A stretch of 35,761 nt of DNA from Planctomycetales bacterium. Its GTDB lineage: Bacteria > Omnitrophota > Gorgyraeia > Gygaellales > Profunditerraquicolaceae. Within the stretch, counting starts at the first letter, position 1; every line of letters begins with the position of its first letter. Below the pieces are notes generated by a model, which did not search any database, was not told the DNA's origin, and was given only the letters and a program-made list of their open reading frames with translations. Positions 6,612 through 14,869 of the stretch are shown here, piece by piece. The translations under genes and the position numbers were made by a program. The stretch lies in NCBI GenBank assembly GCA_005239725.1, contig SBBM01000011.1, positions 1 through 35,761 of the forward strand, read 5' to 3'.

Positions 6612-7087
6612 TAGTTCTTTATCTGCTTGCCGTTACGCAGGCGGAATAAGAGCAGCGCTAGCAAATAGACCGCCAGACCTAAAGCGAGGCCGATGAGAAG
6701 GTATCCCGTTAGGGCGGGTAAAATCAGCTTTAGAAACGAGGCCTTAAAAAGGTCCAGCCAGCGAAAATTCCTTGCGAACGAGCTCCAGCTTTCATAAAGG
6801 CTGTGGCTGTTTATCCTGAATATAAATGCCCCTAATTTAATTGAGAGGAAAAAAGTTACTACGGTGAGCCAGGTATTCGTAAGCAGCATGCCAATCAAGG
6901 CGCTGGTGCGGTTTACCCGCAAGAAGGACGCAAGGATGAGCGTTGTGAAGAACCCTAACGCCGGCAATATCCCCAGGAATACGCCTATGGCTAACCCTAG
7001 GGCTATCCTTTGGGGCGTGTCGTTAATGCGCAGTATCCTTAAAAAGCCGATTTTTAGCGAATTTGCGAATTTTAAGAGGCTGGACAT
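6608..7087 (-). CDS. DUF2062 membrane protein
   Basis: A 159-residue integral membrane protein of the DUF2062 family. Diagnostic segments are TPQRIALGLAIGVFLGILPALGF near residues 23-46, the helix TTLILASFL, the conserved RVNRTSALIGMLLTNTWLTV segment, and a C-terminal hydrophobic pair (LILPALTGYLLIGLALGLAVYLLALLLF). Function is not established; members often occur near glycosyltransferase or envelope genes. It is the last gene of the zinc-ribbon/PilZ operon, 3 nt after the COG1313 gene, and lacks a clear SD, so translation is probably coupled. Confidence 0.88.
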   Translation of the reverse strand: MSSLLKFANSLKIGFLRILRINDTPQRIALGLAIGVFLGILPALGFFTTLILASFLRVNRTSALIGMLLTNTWLTVVTFFLSIKLGAFIFRINSHSLYESWSSFARNFRWLDLFKASFLKLILPALTGYLLIGLALGLAVYLLALLLFRLRNGKQIKNY

Positions 7088-7090
7088 TTT

Positions 7091-8050
7091 TTATTGAGGT
7101 GATGGTTTTATATTTACGCCGGCAAACCTTTCTAAGCCATATGATTCCTGTATCCAGCCGTTCGATAATCCGTATTTTTCCATTATTTCTTTGGCCTTTT
7201 CGTATTCCTCGCATGTTATGCGGCGCGATAATTCTTTAAATTGTTTTGCCTTATAATACGGCAAATACTGGCTCATCAGGCTTATGTAGGTCTCTTTTGA
7301 AAGCTCATTTGCGATGAATCCCATTATTTTTTCCGTACCCGAGATATCATTTGGCAAAACCAAGTGCCTTATAATCATGCCTCTTTGTATTATTCCGTGT
7401 TTATCAAGTTTGACCGTGCCTACCTGCCTGTGCATTTCTTTTACCGCCTCCCGGTTGTATTTTGGGTAATCGGGAGCCGAAGAATATTTAGCCGACACTC
7501 CTGAATCAGCGTAGCGCATATCCGGCAGGTAAATATCAACTATACCCTCAAGGAGTTTTATAGTATGCGCAAGTTCGTATCCCCCGGTATTATGAACAAG
7601 GGGTATTTTTAATCCTTCAGGGATAGCGATAATCAGGGCTTTTAATATCTGCGGCATTACGTGCGTAGGCGTAACCAGGTTTATGTTGTGGCAGCCCAGG
7701 CTTTGTAATTCCAGCATAATTTGAGCCAATTCCTCGAAATCTATCTCCCTCCCCTGCCCTAACTGGCTAAATTCATAGTTTTGACAATAAACACAAGCCA
7801 TATTGCAGAAAGAAAAAAAGATTGTCCCTGAACCGTTTTCTCCTGAAATGGGCGGCTCTTCGCCGTAGTGCGCCATAAAACTATAGACTTTGGGCTTAAG
7901 GCCGGTATTACAAAAACCCTTTTGGCCTATCAGGCGGTTTGCCTTGCATTTCTGCGGGCAGATACAGCAGGATTCAAGCATTTTAAAAGTTTTTTCAACT
8001 ACGCGGCTTAAGGCGCCGTTATTATAAGATTCTAAATAAGCCGGATACAT
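7091..8050 (-). CDS. COG1313 radical SAM protein (PflX/AmrS-like)
   Basis: A 319-residue radical SAM enzyme related to pyruvate formate-lyase activating enzymes. The 4Fe-4S/SAM motif is CNMACVYC (CxxxCxxC, about residue 84). It follows a conserved Cys-rich N-terminal segment (CCICPQKCKANR) and the family signature GEEPPISGENGSGTIFFSFCN. Further family blocks are NINLVTPTHV, IYLPDMRY, QVGTVKLDKHGI and RHLVLPN. Substrate is unknown; in other genomes the wider AmrS group occurs with AMMECR1 and Memo proteins, neither of which is here. It has an ATG with an AAGGA site. Assignment to COG1313 is firm; the physiological role is not. Confidence 0.9.
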   Translation of the reverse strand: MYPAYLESYNNGALSRVVEKTFKMLESCCICPQKCKANRLIGQKGFCNTGLKPKVYSFMAHYGEEPPISGENGSGTIFFSFCNMACVYCQNYEFSQLGQGREIDFEELAQIMLELQSLGCHNINLVTPTHVMPQILKALIIAIPEGLKIPLVHNTGGYELAHTIKLLEGIVDIYLPDMRYADSGVSAKYSSAPDYPKYNREAVKEMHRQVGTVKLDKHGIIQRGMIIRHLVLPNDISGTEKIMGFIANELSKETYISLMSQYLPYYKAKQFKELSRRITCEEYEKAKEIMEKYGLSNGWIQESYGLERFAGVNIKPSPQ

Positions 8051-8051
8051 T

Positions 8052-8576
8052 TTATTCCTTAGCCTGCGCCGTGTAGAGTTCCCGTATTTTGTTGAATATC
8101 ATAATGTATTCCCGGCTCCTATAGTCCGGGTACGTCCATTCCCAGGGTTTAAATGTTTTATCCTGGTAAAAAAGCGTTATCTCGGCAAAAATCCCCTTAT
8201 TCAAATATATGCGGTGCATATAATCTTTTGTAGAGGCAAGGACAAGCTTTGCCGAATCTAAATAGCCGGGGTCAATATTGATTCTCCGCAGTCCCCGCGA
8301 AGAAAGTTTTTCCTCAAGCCGATTTGTTACTATCTTTATCTCTGACAGATATTCCGGATGAATTGGCTTTCTAAAAGCAATAAAAGCCCGTTTTAAATCC
8401 CTGCCGAACTCCTTTTCGTAATAATCCGTATGCCTAAAAGGCAGGGTTTCGCTTTCAAAATCAATTTCGCCGAAGAGTTTTTCAAGGATTTTTTTTGTTT
8501 TTCCGTAAAGTCCGGCGTCTTTGAATATAAATCCGATGATTAGTTTTACGGGCGGGTATTTTTTTATTTTACCCAT
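8052..8576 (-). CDS. DUF4416 family protein
   Basis: A 174-residue protein matching DUF4416. Conserved blocks are KLIIGFIF at the N-terminus, FGEIDFESETLPFRHTDYYEKEFG, the NIDPGYLDSAKLVLASTKDYMHRIYL core and the WTYPDYR motif near the C-terminus. It is soluble, has no signal peptide, and no biochemical function is known. The gene follows PilZ by 13 nt and precedes COG1313 by 1 nt, so it belongs to the same operon. No SD is visible before the ATG, suggesting coupling to upstream translation. Confidence 0.88.
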   Translation of the reverse strand: MGKIKKYPPVKLIIGFIFKDAGLYGKTKKILEKLFGEIDFESETLPFRHTDYYEKEFGRDLKRAFIAFRKPIHPEYLSEIKIVTNRLEEKLSSRGLRRINIDPGYLDSAKLVLASTKDYMHRIYLNKGIFAEITLFYQDKTFKPWEWTYPDYRSREYIMIFNKIRELYTAQAKE

Positions 8577-8589
8577 TAGTTTGGGGGTT

Positions 8590-8958
8590 TTATGATTTTT
8601 TGGGAAAGAATTGAGCTATATACCGGGATATTTTTTGCTGTGGCCCGTGCTTCAGTTCATTGAAGAAAATGGCGATGTTAAATCCGGATTTCTTATCGTC
8701 CTCTGTCCTTACGATTACGCCATTGCAATTAATATCGTAACTCTGACGTTTATTTTTACCGCTCATTATAGAGAGGGTCATTTTTACCGCGACCTTTGTA
8801 AACGGGGGTATATACTTGTCGATATGGCAATACGCGCCTAAACAACTAATATTCTGTGTAGTTGTCTCGAAGGCGTATCCGCCAACCGCAACTTTAAACG
8901 GGAGCCTTTTTTCTATCCTGGGATGCTTCCTCTTCTCGATTACATTACGTTTTCTCAC
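8590..8958 (-). CDS. PilZ-domain c-di-GMP binding protein
   Basis: A 122-residue single PilZ domain. The c-di-GMP binding elements are present: RKHPR (RxxxR, 10-14) and NISCLGAYC ([D/N]xSxxG, 36-41), followed by beta-strands up to GFNIAIFF. It should read c-di-GMP levels and act on a partner. The start is GTG, placed by an AAGGA site 8 nt upstream, and overlaps the zinc-ribbon gene by 14 nt. An HD-GYP protein capable of c-di-GMP hydrolysis is encoded at 29322. Confidence 0.88.
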   Translation of the reverse strand: MRKRNVIEKRKHPRIEKRLPFKVAVGGYAFETTTQNISCLGAYCHIDKYIPPFTKVAVKMTLSIMSGKNKRQSYDINCNGVIVRTEDDKKSGFNIAIFFNELKHGPQQKISRYIAQFFPKKS

Positions 8959-9139
8959 CCCTGGGTTCCTTATCTTTCCTAGTTTTAATCCAGCATTTTT
9001 TGCTACAATAAAATTTTCCGTTACGGTAATAGCGTTTTAGCTTTTTTATGGGTTTGCCGCATCCTAGGCAGCTAGTCTGCTTTTCTGCCTCCTGGGGGGG
9101 CGCCGCCCCTTCTTTTTTTTTGGTTTCCTCCACTGCCAT
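8945..9139 (-). CDS. Small zinc-ribbon protein
   Basis: A 64-residue protein. An acidic/Ala-Pro N-terminus is followed by a four-Cys metal site: CLGC (24, 27) and CSKKC (45, 49), separated by a basic aromatic stretch (KLKRYYRNGKFY). The tail is basic. This is a treble-clef or zinc-ribbon-like knuckle, so nucleic acid or protein binding is plausible; no family name is claimed. SD GGAG precedes the ATG. It is the first gene of the operon driven by the promoter at 9191-9219. Confidence 0.72.
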   Translation of the reverse strand: MAVEETKKKEGAAPPQEAEKQTSCLGCGKPIKKLKRYYRNGKFYCSKKCWIKTRKDKEPRGEKT

Positions 9140-9162
9140 TTTCGCTCCTTATTTCTGATTTG

Positions 9163-9177
9163 TTTAGAAATTCTAAA
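9163..9177 (-). promoter_or_regulatory. Palindrome in leader of zinc-ribbon/PilZ operon
   Basis: TTTAGAA-A-TTCTAAA is a perfect 7-bp inverted repeat around one base. It lies just downstream of the predicted transcription start (about 9184), where a repressor would block elongation. Confidence 0.4.
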
Positions 9178-9190
9178 GGTCACAACCATA

Positions 9191-9219
9191 ACTATAACAT
9201 ATATTTTTAGCCATGTCAA
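9191..9219 (-). promoter_or_regulatory. Strong sigma70 promoter of zinc-ribbon/PilZ operon
   Basis: On the minus strand, TTGACA (9219-9214), a 17-bp spacer and TATAGT (9196-9191). It lies 52 bp upstream of the start codon of the zinc-ribbon gene. Confidence 0.8.
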
Positions 9220-9242
9220 TGGCGTAAAAATTCGGGTAGTTC

Positions 9243-9926
9243 TTAATCTACTTCGAAGGAAATTATTACGTTGAAAGAAAGCTGCGGATAGTCCAGCTCC
9301 TTTGGAAAATATGGAAACGGCGATGCGTCCCTGACGCTTTGCAGGGCCACTTGCCTCAAATAGGGATTGGCAGAAGACTTGTCCTCTAAAAGCTTTGTTT
9401 CTTTTATCTGGCCGTTCGCATAGACAATAAAGGATAGATAGACCTCTCCTGTCTCTGTGCGGGTGTAATTCTGGTAGGCAGCGCGCCTTATTTTCTCGCG
9501 TATGAGTTGGTAGTAATTTATGTACGAAGGGTTATTGATTTTATCAATATCCACGGGAGGCAGGGTTATTTTCTTTTTAACGGCAATAACATCGGGTTTA
9601 ATTGCCGTCGGTTTGACGAGGCTGGGGACGTTACGGGTAAAAAAATCCCTGTTTTTGTTAAAAATATTTTCCTTTTCAGCGGTTACGGGAGGCAAAACAT
9701 TTTTTAGCGTAATTTTCCCGGGGCGCGTCAAGTCCAGGTTTTTTTGATGCCTGGCGCTTTTGGGGATCTTTTTTTGTTGCTCCCGGATCTTTACATAACT
9801 TACTTCTATTTTTTCGCCTTTCTTAATGCTGGGGAAAAGGTCGAGGTCCGGGTTTTGAAGTAAGATGGCGGTATGGACGATTACGGAAATTAAAAGGGTG
9901 ACGCGGAAGATTTTATCAGATGCCAT
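9243..9926 (-). CDS. tonB: TonB-family energy transducer
   Basis: A 227-residue TonB protein. Near the N-terminus is one transmembrane helix (FRVTLLISVIVHTAILL), with the His that TonB proteins carry in this helix. A Lys/Pro-containing periplasmic linker follows. The C-terminal domain is typical (about 140-227): YYQLIREKIRRAAYQNY, GEVYLSFIVYANGQI, then ASPFPYFP and a terminal FEVD. It couples ExbBD proton-motive energy to outer-membrane receptors. I chose the ATG at 9926 because GGAGG lies 7 nt upstream; an in-frame ATG at 9944 has a poorer site. It overlaps cbiO by 11 nt and ends the B12/cobalt unit, so BtuB is its likely client. No exbB or exbD genes are in the window. Confidence 0.87.
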   Translation of the reverse strand: MASDKIFRVTLLISVIVHTAILLQNPDLDLFPSIKKGEKIEVSYVKIREQQKKIPKSARHQKNLDLTRPGKITLKNVLPPVTAEKENIFNKNRDFFTRNVPSLVKPTAIKPDVIAVKKKITLPPVDIDKINNPSYINYYQLIREKIRRAAYQNYTRTETGEVYLSFIVYANGQIKETKLLEDKSSANPYLRQVALQSVRDASPFPYFPKELDYPQLSFNVIISFEVD

Positions 9927-10635
9927 GCGCTGCCTCCAGGCCATGGCTCTCTAACAGGGCATTATTTTTAAGCATGGCGATAGTTTCTCCTTCTAAAACA
10001 AGCCTGCCGTTATCCAGCAGGGCTACCCGGGAACATAATTGCAGGACAAAATCCAAATCATGTGTGGCGATAACCTTCGTATGGTTAATTTTTTTGAGGA
10101 AATTTATCAAGTCCCGCCGGTGGCGGGGGTCAAGGTTACTGCTGGGTTCGTCAAATACGAGTATTTCCGGTTTCATCGCCAGGACCGTTGCCAGGCATGT
10201 CCGTTTCTTTTCCCCATAGCTTAAGTGGTGCGACAGCCTATCCTTTAAATGCATCGTATCGGTTTGGACCAACGCAGAATCGACCTCCCGGATTATTTTT
10301 TCTTTTGGCCAGTCAAGGTTAAGCGGACCGAAGGCTACATCGTCAAATACCGATGGCATAAAAAGCTGTGAGTCGGCATCTTGGAACACAAGCCCGACTT
10401 TTTTGCGGATGGAAGCAAGGTTTGCGGCGTTTATCTCCAGGCCGCAAACCTTAATCAATCCGTCCCCTTTTAATATGCCGTTAAGGTGCAATAATAAGGT
10501 TGATTTGCCTGCCCCATTAGGCCCGATTATGCCGATGGATTCCCCTGCGGCTACTTCCAGGGATAAATTCTGCAGCGCTTTTGTGCCGTCGGGATAAGTA
10601 AAAGTTAAATTAACAATTTCAATTACTTTATCCAT
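9916..10635 (-). CDS. cbiO: Cobalt ECF transporter ATPase CbiO
   Basis: A 239-residue ABC ATPase of the energy-coupling-factor type. It has Walker A GPNGAGKST (38-46), the Q-loop GLVFQDADSQLF (81-92), which is characteristic of CbiO/EcfA, signature LSYGEKKR (138-145), and Walker B ILVFDEP (158-164). A conserved H-loop follows (ATHDLDF). It powers metal uptake with CbiQ and CbiM. It overlaps cbiQ by 8 nt. Its position in a unit under cobalamin riboswitches points to Co2+ rather than Ni2+. Confidence 0.93.
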   Translation of the reverse strand: MDKVIEIVNLTFTYPDGTKALQNLSLEVAAGESIGIIGPNGAGKSTLLLHLNGILKGDGLIKVCGLEINAANLASIRKKVGLVFQDADSQLFMPSVFDDVAFGPLNLDWPKEKIIREVDSALVQTDTMHLKDRLSHHLSYGEKKRTCLATVLAMKPEILVFDEPSSNLDPRHRRDLINFLKKINHTKVIATHDLDFVLQLCSRVALLDNGRLVLEGETIAMLKNNALLESHGLEAAHGI

Positions 10636-11398
10636 ATCCGCCGGTTAAAGATTTTATAAAAGTTAACAATGCAATAATTATTAGCATAAAGGCAATATCC
10701 TGTGGTTTTATCCGGAAGGCGTCCAGGGTTTTGATATCGCCGGTAAATCCCCGGGCGCACATCGCTATATAAACCATTTCCGCCTTTTCGTAGACATGTA
10801 TAAAAAATACGCTTAATCTCCCGGAAAATGCCCTAATCTTTGGCCTGGCGCATGAGCGCGCGGCAACCGCGTATTTTATTTTCATCATTTGGTCTTCCGC
10901 AAGAAAAATATAACGGTACATAAAAGATAAAACCATAATGATTATTTTGGGCATTTTCAGGTCTATAAGCCCTTTGAGTAAATCCGCAAATTTTGTCGTA
11001 CTGCCTAGGATAGCCAGGCAGGATGCCGATAGCACTGCTTTTATAAAACAATTCCAGAAGATTAATACCCCTTCCCTGCTTATTGTGAAATGTATTTGGG
11101 CGATGCGCCATCTGGCAATCGGGGTGCCGCCTTTTAAAAACGGCATAAAGATTGCAACCATAATGGCGAATGGGATTATAGTCAGGATCCTTTTAAGGAT
11201 AAACAGAAAGGGAATCTTGGCAAAAATTGTCAGCATAATTAATATTAATCCGTAATATGCAAATGAATAAATGTTCTGAGCAGAGGTAAAAATTATAAAG
11301 AAAATAAACGCAAGAAAGGTAATTATTTTTATACGTGGGTCAAGGCGGCTGATTATGCTTTGGTTTCGGCTATATTCATCGAAATAATAGTGTTCCAT
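10628..11398 (-). CDS. cbiQ: Cobalt ECF transporter transmembrane component CbiQ
   Basis: A 256-residue EcfT/CbiQ family membrane protein. It begins with the typical SIISRLDPRIKII segment and has 5-6 hydrophobic helices. The ATPase-coupling motif region contains ARSCARPK (AxR type) and a second MCARGFTGD motif near the C-terminus. It links CbiO to the substrate-capturing CbiM. It starts 2 nt after the cbiM stop codon. Confidence 0.92.
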   Translation of the reverse strand: MEHYYFDEYSRNQSIISRLDPRIKIITFLAFIFFIIFTSAQNIYSFAYYGLILIMLTIFAKIPFLFILKRILTIIPFAIMVAIFMPFLKGGTPIARWRIAQIHFTISREGVLIFWNCFIKAVLSASCLAILGSTTKFADLLKGLIDLKMPKIIIMVLSFMYRYIFLAEDQMMKIKYAVAARSCARPKIRAFSGRLSVFFIHVYEKAEMVYIAMCARGFTGDIKTLDAFRIKPQDIAFMLIIIALLTFIKSLTGGYG

Positions 11399-11400
11399 GG

Positions 11401-12018
11401 TCAGGTTTTGTAAATAATGTCCGGACGAATCCGCCTGAGAAAGCTGATGATAAGGACTGTGATTATCCCTTCAATTATGCCTGTAAGCATATGCGTAAAT
11501 AACATTGCCGTCAGGGTTATTTTAAAGGGTGAAACACCGGAAAACCCCAGTTCTGCGGCGCAAGCTGTTGCAGCCAGGATAACCGAGAAACATGTACTTG
11601 TAAAGATTGCCAGGGCCTGTTTTTTGGTGACACAAAGCAGCCGGTAGGGAATGTAGGCGCCTATCGTGTTAAGGATGCCGATATTCAAGATATTCGCGCC
11701 GAGAGCAGTTATCCCCCCGTCCTGGAGAATGAAACTCTGGGCTAAAAGTACGCAGGTCAATACGATTACTGCCGCGTATGGCCCGAGCAAAATGGCGGTT
11801 AAGGCGCCCCCTAAGAGATGTCCGCTTGTGCCGGCAAAAACCGGAAAATCTGCCAGCTGCACAATGAAAACAAAGGCCGCCGTTACCCCCATTAACGGTA
11901 TAGCCCTTTCCTTGAGGGCAACGGTCGCCTTTTTTATTGAGTAAGCCAGTGTGCCTGCCGAAACCACCCAGGCAGGTATCAATACTTTTGCCGCTAAAAA
12001 TCCGTCTGGTATATGCAT
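11401..12018 (-). CDS. cbiM: Cobalt ECF transporter substrate-capture protein CbiM
   Basis: A 205-residue membrane protein. The N-terminus MHIPDGFL is the hallmark of CbiM/NikM, in which Met1 and His2 chelate the metal; this fixes the start even though no SD is visible. The second conserved His motif GTSGHLLGG and ANILNIGIL are also present. There are about six or seven transmembrane helices. CbiN, the usual small partner, is neither fused nor encoded between cbiM and cbiQ. It lies 56 nt downstream of btuB in the same direction. Confidence 0.93.
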   Translation of the reverse strand: MHIPDGFLAAKVLIPAWVVSAGTLAYSIKKATVALKERAIPLMGVTAAFVFIVQLADFPVFAGTSGHLLGGALTAILLGPYAAVIVLTCVLLAQSFILQDGGITALGANILNIGILNTIGAYIPYRLLCVTKKQALAIFTSTCFSVILAATACAAELGFSGVSPFKITLTAMLFTHMLTGIIEGIITVLIISFLRRIRPDIIYKT

Positions 12019-12074
12019 GAGACTAGATTAACATAACCGGCCCAGGTTTGCAAGACGAAAACAATTTTGATAAT

Positions 12075-13952
12075 TTAAAATTTAAATTTTAATCCGGAAT
12101 AAAAAGACCTGCCTAATGTAGAATACCCGCGGATTTCTTGGTATTCTCTGTCAAAAAGATTCTCGATTCTTCCAAATAACTGTAAACAATTATTTAAGTC
12201 ATAATAAACAGAAAAGTCTACTTTGGTATAGGGCTTTACTTTCTGGGTGTTATTGGAATTATTCCAAGTATGCCCAACGTATATTGTATTTAAGTCGAAG
12301 TTAACTTTATCCGCTAAAATCCAGTTTATATTAAACCCTATTTGATTCTCAGGTCTACGCACCAGTTTTAAGCCTGTTGTTTTATCTTTTGTTTTCATGT
12401 AGGTATAATTGAGGCCTACTTTAAGGTTCTTTATTGGCTTATAACTAACGTTTACTTCGAATCCATTCGTCCATGCCCTTCCAATATTTTTATATTTGCT
12501 TAGGGTAAGATCATAGTCGACCATATTTTCGAATTTATTATGGAAATAGGTTATATCAAAAGATAAATTGTCATCCAATAAATTTTGTTCAAATCCAAAA
12601 TCATAACTTTTGCTTTTATCGGGCGCCAGATTGGGATCTCCGATAGGGCCTCCTCCAAAATCTTGTGTAGAGTATAATTGGTACAATGAAGGTGCCTTGA
12701 ATCCTGTTCCCCAATTCGCCTTAAACCGGGTTTGCGTAGGCAATAAATACGAAGATGATAGTCTATAAGTGGTTTCGGTATCGAAAAGTTGATGGTCGTC
12801 TATTCTTATGCCGGGAGTAATAAAAAGGCGTTCCGTAAGTTTAAATTGATTCTGTAGATAGTAACCTTTATTTTTTATGGTTTTTCTATCAAATCTGGTT
12901 ACAGTTGTTCGTGAGCGATAACTGGACGATCCTCTCTCTTCTTCATATTCAAAGCCAGCTGTAATTTTATCTATTTCAGCGATAGAGAGATTATGCTGCC
13001 ATTCAATTTTTTGATTATTCCCTTTATACCAGCTTTGTATATCTTCAGTGGTATCGACGGTATCTCTTTCATCACGATATTGCCGCGTTACCTCAAGATA
13101 GCTAAATGATAATTTATGATCCCACCATGGTTTTAGATCCTGTGCAAATTCAAGTTTTCCTGCAAAATCTTTATACCAGGCGGTATAATTAGGGTCGTCT
13201 TCATAAGCTCCATCATCTAGGTCTGTCTCTGTATTTGCATGGCGGAATATGATATTTAATTTTGCATTATCAAGAATTTTATAACCTAAACGTGACGATA
13301 AGGTAAGATTTTGATAATTGTCACTTTCAGAAGTATCTTTGGCCTTTGAAATTCCTTCCGATTCAACTCTTGACACCATAAAGGAATAATCGCTATTTCC
13401 TGTAGCGCCATTTAAGCCGAAAGATTCTTTGAAAGTATTATGCTCCCCTCCTTCAGAAGTTATTTCAAATTTAGGCTTGCCTTTCCCTTTTTTAGTGATG
13501 ATATTAATTACTCCGCCCATTGCATCGGAACCGTAGAGGGTGCTTTGCGGGCCGCGAATTACTTCGATGCGCTCTATATTATCTGTGGTGAGGTATGCAA
13601 AATTAAATGAACGATCAGTTGCCATTGGATCATTTACCTCTACCCCATCGATCATTACTAAGGTGTGTCCGGGTTTTGAACCTCTAAGGTAAATATTAGT
13701 TATACCGCCGTGTGGGCCGGTTTGAGAAACGGTTATGCCGGGTTGAGCTCTTAAAACGTCGAGAACTGTATATTTTCCTGTTTGCTTGATTTCGTTGCCG
13801 GTTATAATCGTGTTTGAGATGCCGATGCTTCCTTGTGAAGCCTCTGTTTTTGTTGCGGTTACAACAATTTTCTCTAATTCAAAACCATCTTCCGCAAATG
13901 CTGCGTTTACGGTAATGCATAAAGCAATCAATATTTTTAATAAATTTTTCAT
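12075..13952 (-). CDS. btuB: TonB-dependent outer-membrane corrinoid receptor BtuB
   Basis: A 625-residue TonB-dependent receptor. It has a signal peptide (cleavage after AAFA, residue 20), a TonB box EKIVVTATK directly after, and a plug domain (about 45-155) with VLRAQPGITV, NIYLRGSKPGHTLVMIDGVEVND and IERIEVIRGPQSTLYGSDAMGGVINIIT. The 22-strand barrel ends in the FDREYQEI segment and a terminal Phe. Length matches BtuB (about 600). A cobalamin riboswitch precedes it, and btuFCD and tonB are in the same unit, so corrinoid import is the likely job. SD GGGAG is held in a small hairpin (13958-13971). Confidence 0.92.
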   Translation of the reverse strand: MKNLLKILIALCITVNAAFAEDGFELEKIVVTATKTEASQGSIGISNTIITGNEIKQTGKYTVLDVLRAQPGITVSQTGPHGGITNIYLRGSKPGHTLVMIDGVEVNDPMATDRSFNFAYLTTDNIERIEVIRGPQSTLYGSDAMGGVINIITKKGKGKPKFEITSEGGEHNTFKESFGLNGATGNSDYSFMVSRVESEGISKAKDTSESDNYQNLTLSSRLGYKILDNAKLNIIFRHANTETDLDDGAYEDDPNYTAWYKDFAGKLEFAQDLKPWWDHKLSFSYLEVTRQYRDERDTVDTTEDIQSWYKGNNQKIEWQHNLSIAEIDKITAGFEYEEERGSSSYRSRTTVTRFDRKTIKNKGYYLQNQFKLTERLFITPGIRIDDHQLFDTETTYRLSSSYLLPTQTRFKANWGTGFKAPSLYQLYSTQDFGGGPIGDPNLAPDKSKSYDFGFEQNLLDDNLSFDITYFHNKFENMVDYDLTLSKYKNIGRAWTNGFEVNVSYKPIKNLKVGLNYTYMKTKDKTTGLKLVRRPENQIGFNINWILADKVNFDLNTIYVGHTWNNSNNTQKVKPYTKVDFSVYYDLNNCLQLFGRIENLFDREYQEIRGYSTLGRSFYSGLKFKF

Positions 13953-13957
13953 TTTTC

Positions 13958-14075
13958 TTCTCCCATGAGAATACTTTCCAGGACAGGCAATCGACCGGGC
14001 TCACTCCGTCTCTGGCGGAGAATTACCGTTGCAGGGCAGCGGAAGGGCTTTCACCTTCGCTTCCTTTACCTATCC
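13958..14075 (-). promoter_or_regulatory. Cobalamin riboswitch upstream of btuB
   Basis: Read on the minus strand, the leader has AAGGAAG, GGTGAAAGCCCTTCCGCTG, CCCTGCAACGGTAA, a stem closed by CTCCGCC/GGCGGAG-like arms, and a B12 box-like GAGCCCGGTCGATTGCCTG. These match the conserved cobalamin riboswitch core. It ends in TTCTC-ATGG-GAGAA, a hairpin enclosing the btuB SD, with no terminator. Control is therefore probably translational. The 5' helices may overlap the end of btuD. Confidence 0.9.
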
Positions 14076-14869
14076 GGCAAGTTCTGTTTTATTTCCTCTT
14101 CGGAAACCAATAATACATAAGGCTTGGCGGAAACAGGGTTCTTTTCCACCACTACTACTGTTTTGTAAACTTCTTCGATAGTTCTGTAATTGATTACATC
14201 TTCAGTCACCCCCTCTCGGAAAATTCTGCCGTCTTTTAGCAATATTAACCTGCGGCAATATTCGGCGGCCAGGTTAAGGTCATGTAGGACCATAACCACT
14301 GTCAGGCCAAGGTCCCGGTTAAGGCGTTTTATCAAATCTAAAATACGTACCTGATGGGTTATGTCCAGGTGGGTTGTCGGTTCATCCAGTAAGAGTAGTT
14401 TCGGCTGCTGGGCAAGGGCGCGGGCAATAAGGACAAGCTGCCTCTCTCCCCCGCTTATCTGGGTCATAAGATGATTTTTAAGGGTCAAGGTATCGGTTAA
14501 ACGCAGGGACTCTTTGGCTATGATAAGGTCGGTTTTACCTTCAAAAAACTGCAAATCCTTTAAGTGAGGGATCCTCCCCAGAAGGACAAATTCTTCCACG
14601 CTCATCGTTACCGGCTCAATACTCTGCGGAAGCACTGCCATTGTCTTCGCTAACTCTTTAAAGCTCATCTGCCAGATATCTTTTTCGTTTAAAAAAACTT
14701 GCCCGCTTTTTGGCTTAAGCCCCCGGCTGATCCCGCGCAGCAATGTAGTTTTTCCTGAGCCGTTCGGGCCAATTATCCCTACAATTTCCCCGGCATTAAC
14801 TTTAAAATTAATATCCTGAATAAAGAAATTTCCCGTATATCCGCAGGTCAGATTTTTAATTTCTAGCAT
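14066..14869 (-). CDS. btuD: Corrinoid ABC transporter ATPase BtuD
   Basis: A 267-residue FecE/BtuD-type ABC ATPase. It has Walker A GPNGSGKTT (about 35-43), the Q-loop VLPQS, signature ISGGERQLV, Walker B LLLLDEPTTHLD and the H-loop VLHDLNLAAEYC. It energises import of corrinoid from the periplasm with BtuC and BtuF. It overlaps btuC by 7 nt (ATGCTAG). The stop codon sits at the 5' edge of the btuB riboswitch. Confidence 0.9.
   Translation of the reverse strand: MLEIKNLTCGYTGNFFIQDINFKVNAGEIVGIIGPNGSGKTTLLRGISRGLKPKSGQVFLNEKDIWQMSFKELAKTMAVLPQSIEPVTMSVEEFVLLGRIPHLKDLQFFEGKTDLIIAKESLRLTDTLTLKNHLMTQISGGERQLVLIARALAQQPKLLLLDEPTTHLDITHQVRILDLIKRLNRDLGLTVVMVLHDLNLAAEYCRRLILLKDGRIFREGVTEDVINYRTIEEVYKTVVVVEKNPVSAKPYVLLVSEEEIKQNLPDR

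Noticed and set aside
9945-10635. Plus-strand open frames opposite cbiO and most other genes
   Set aside because: They lack ribosome sites and recognisable domains and lie opposite firmly identified genes.
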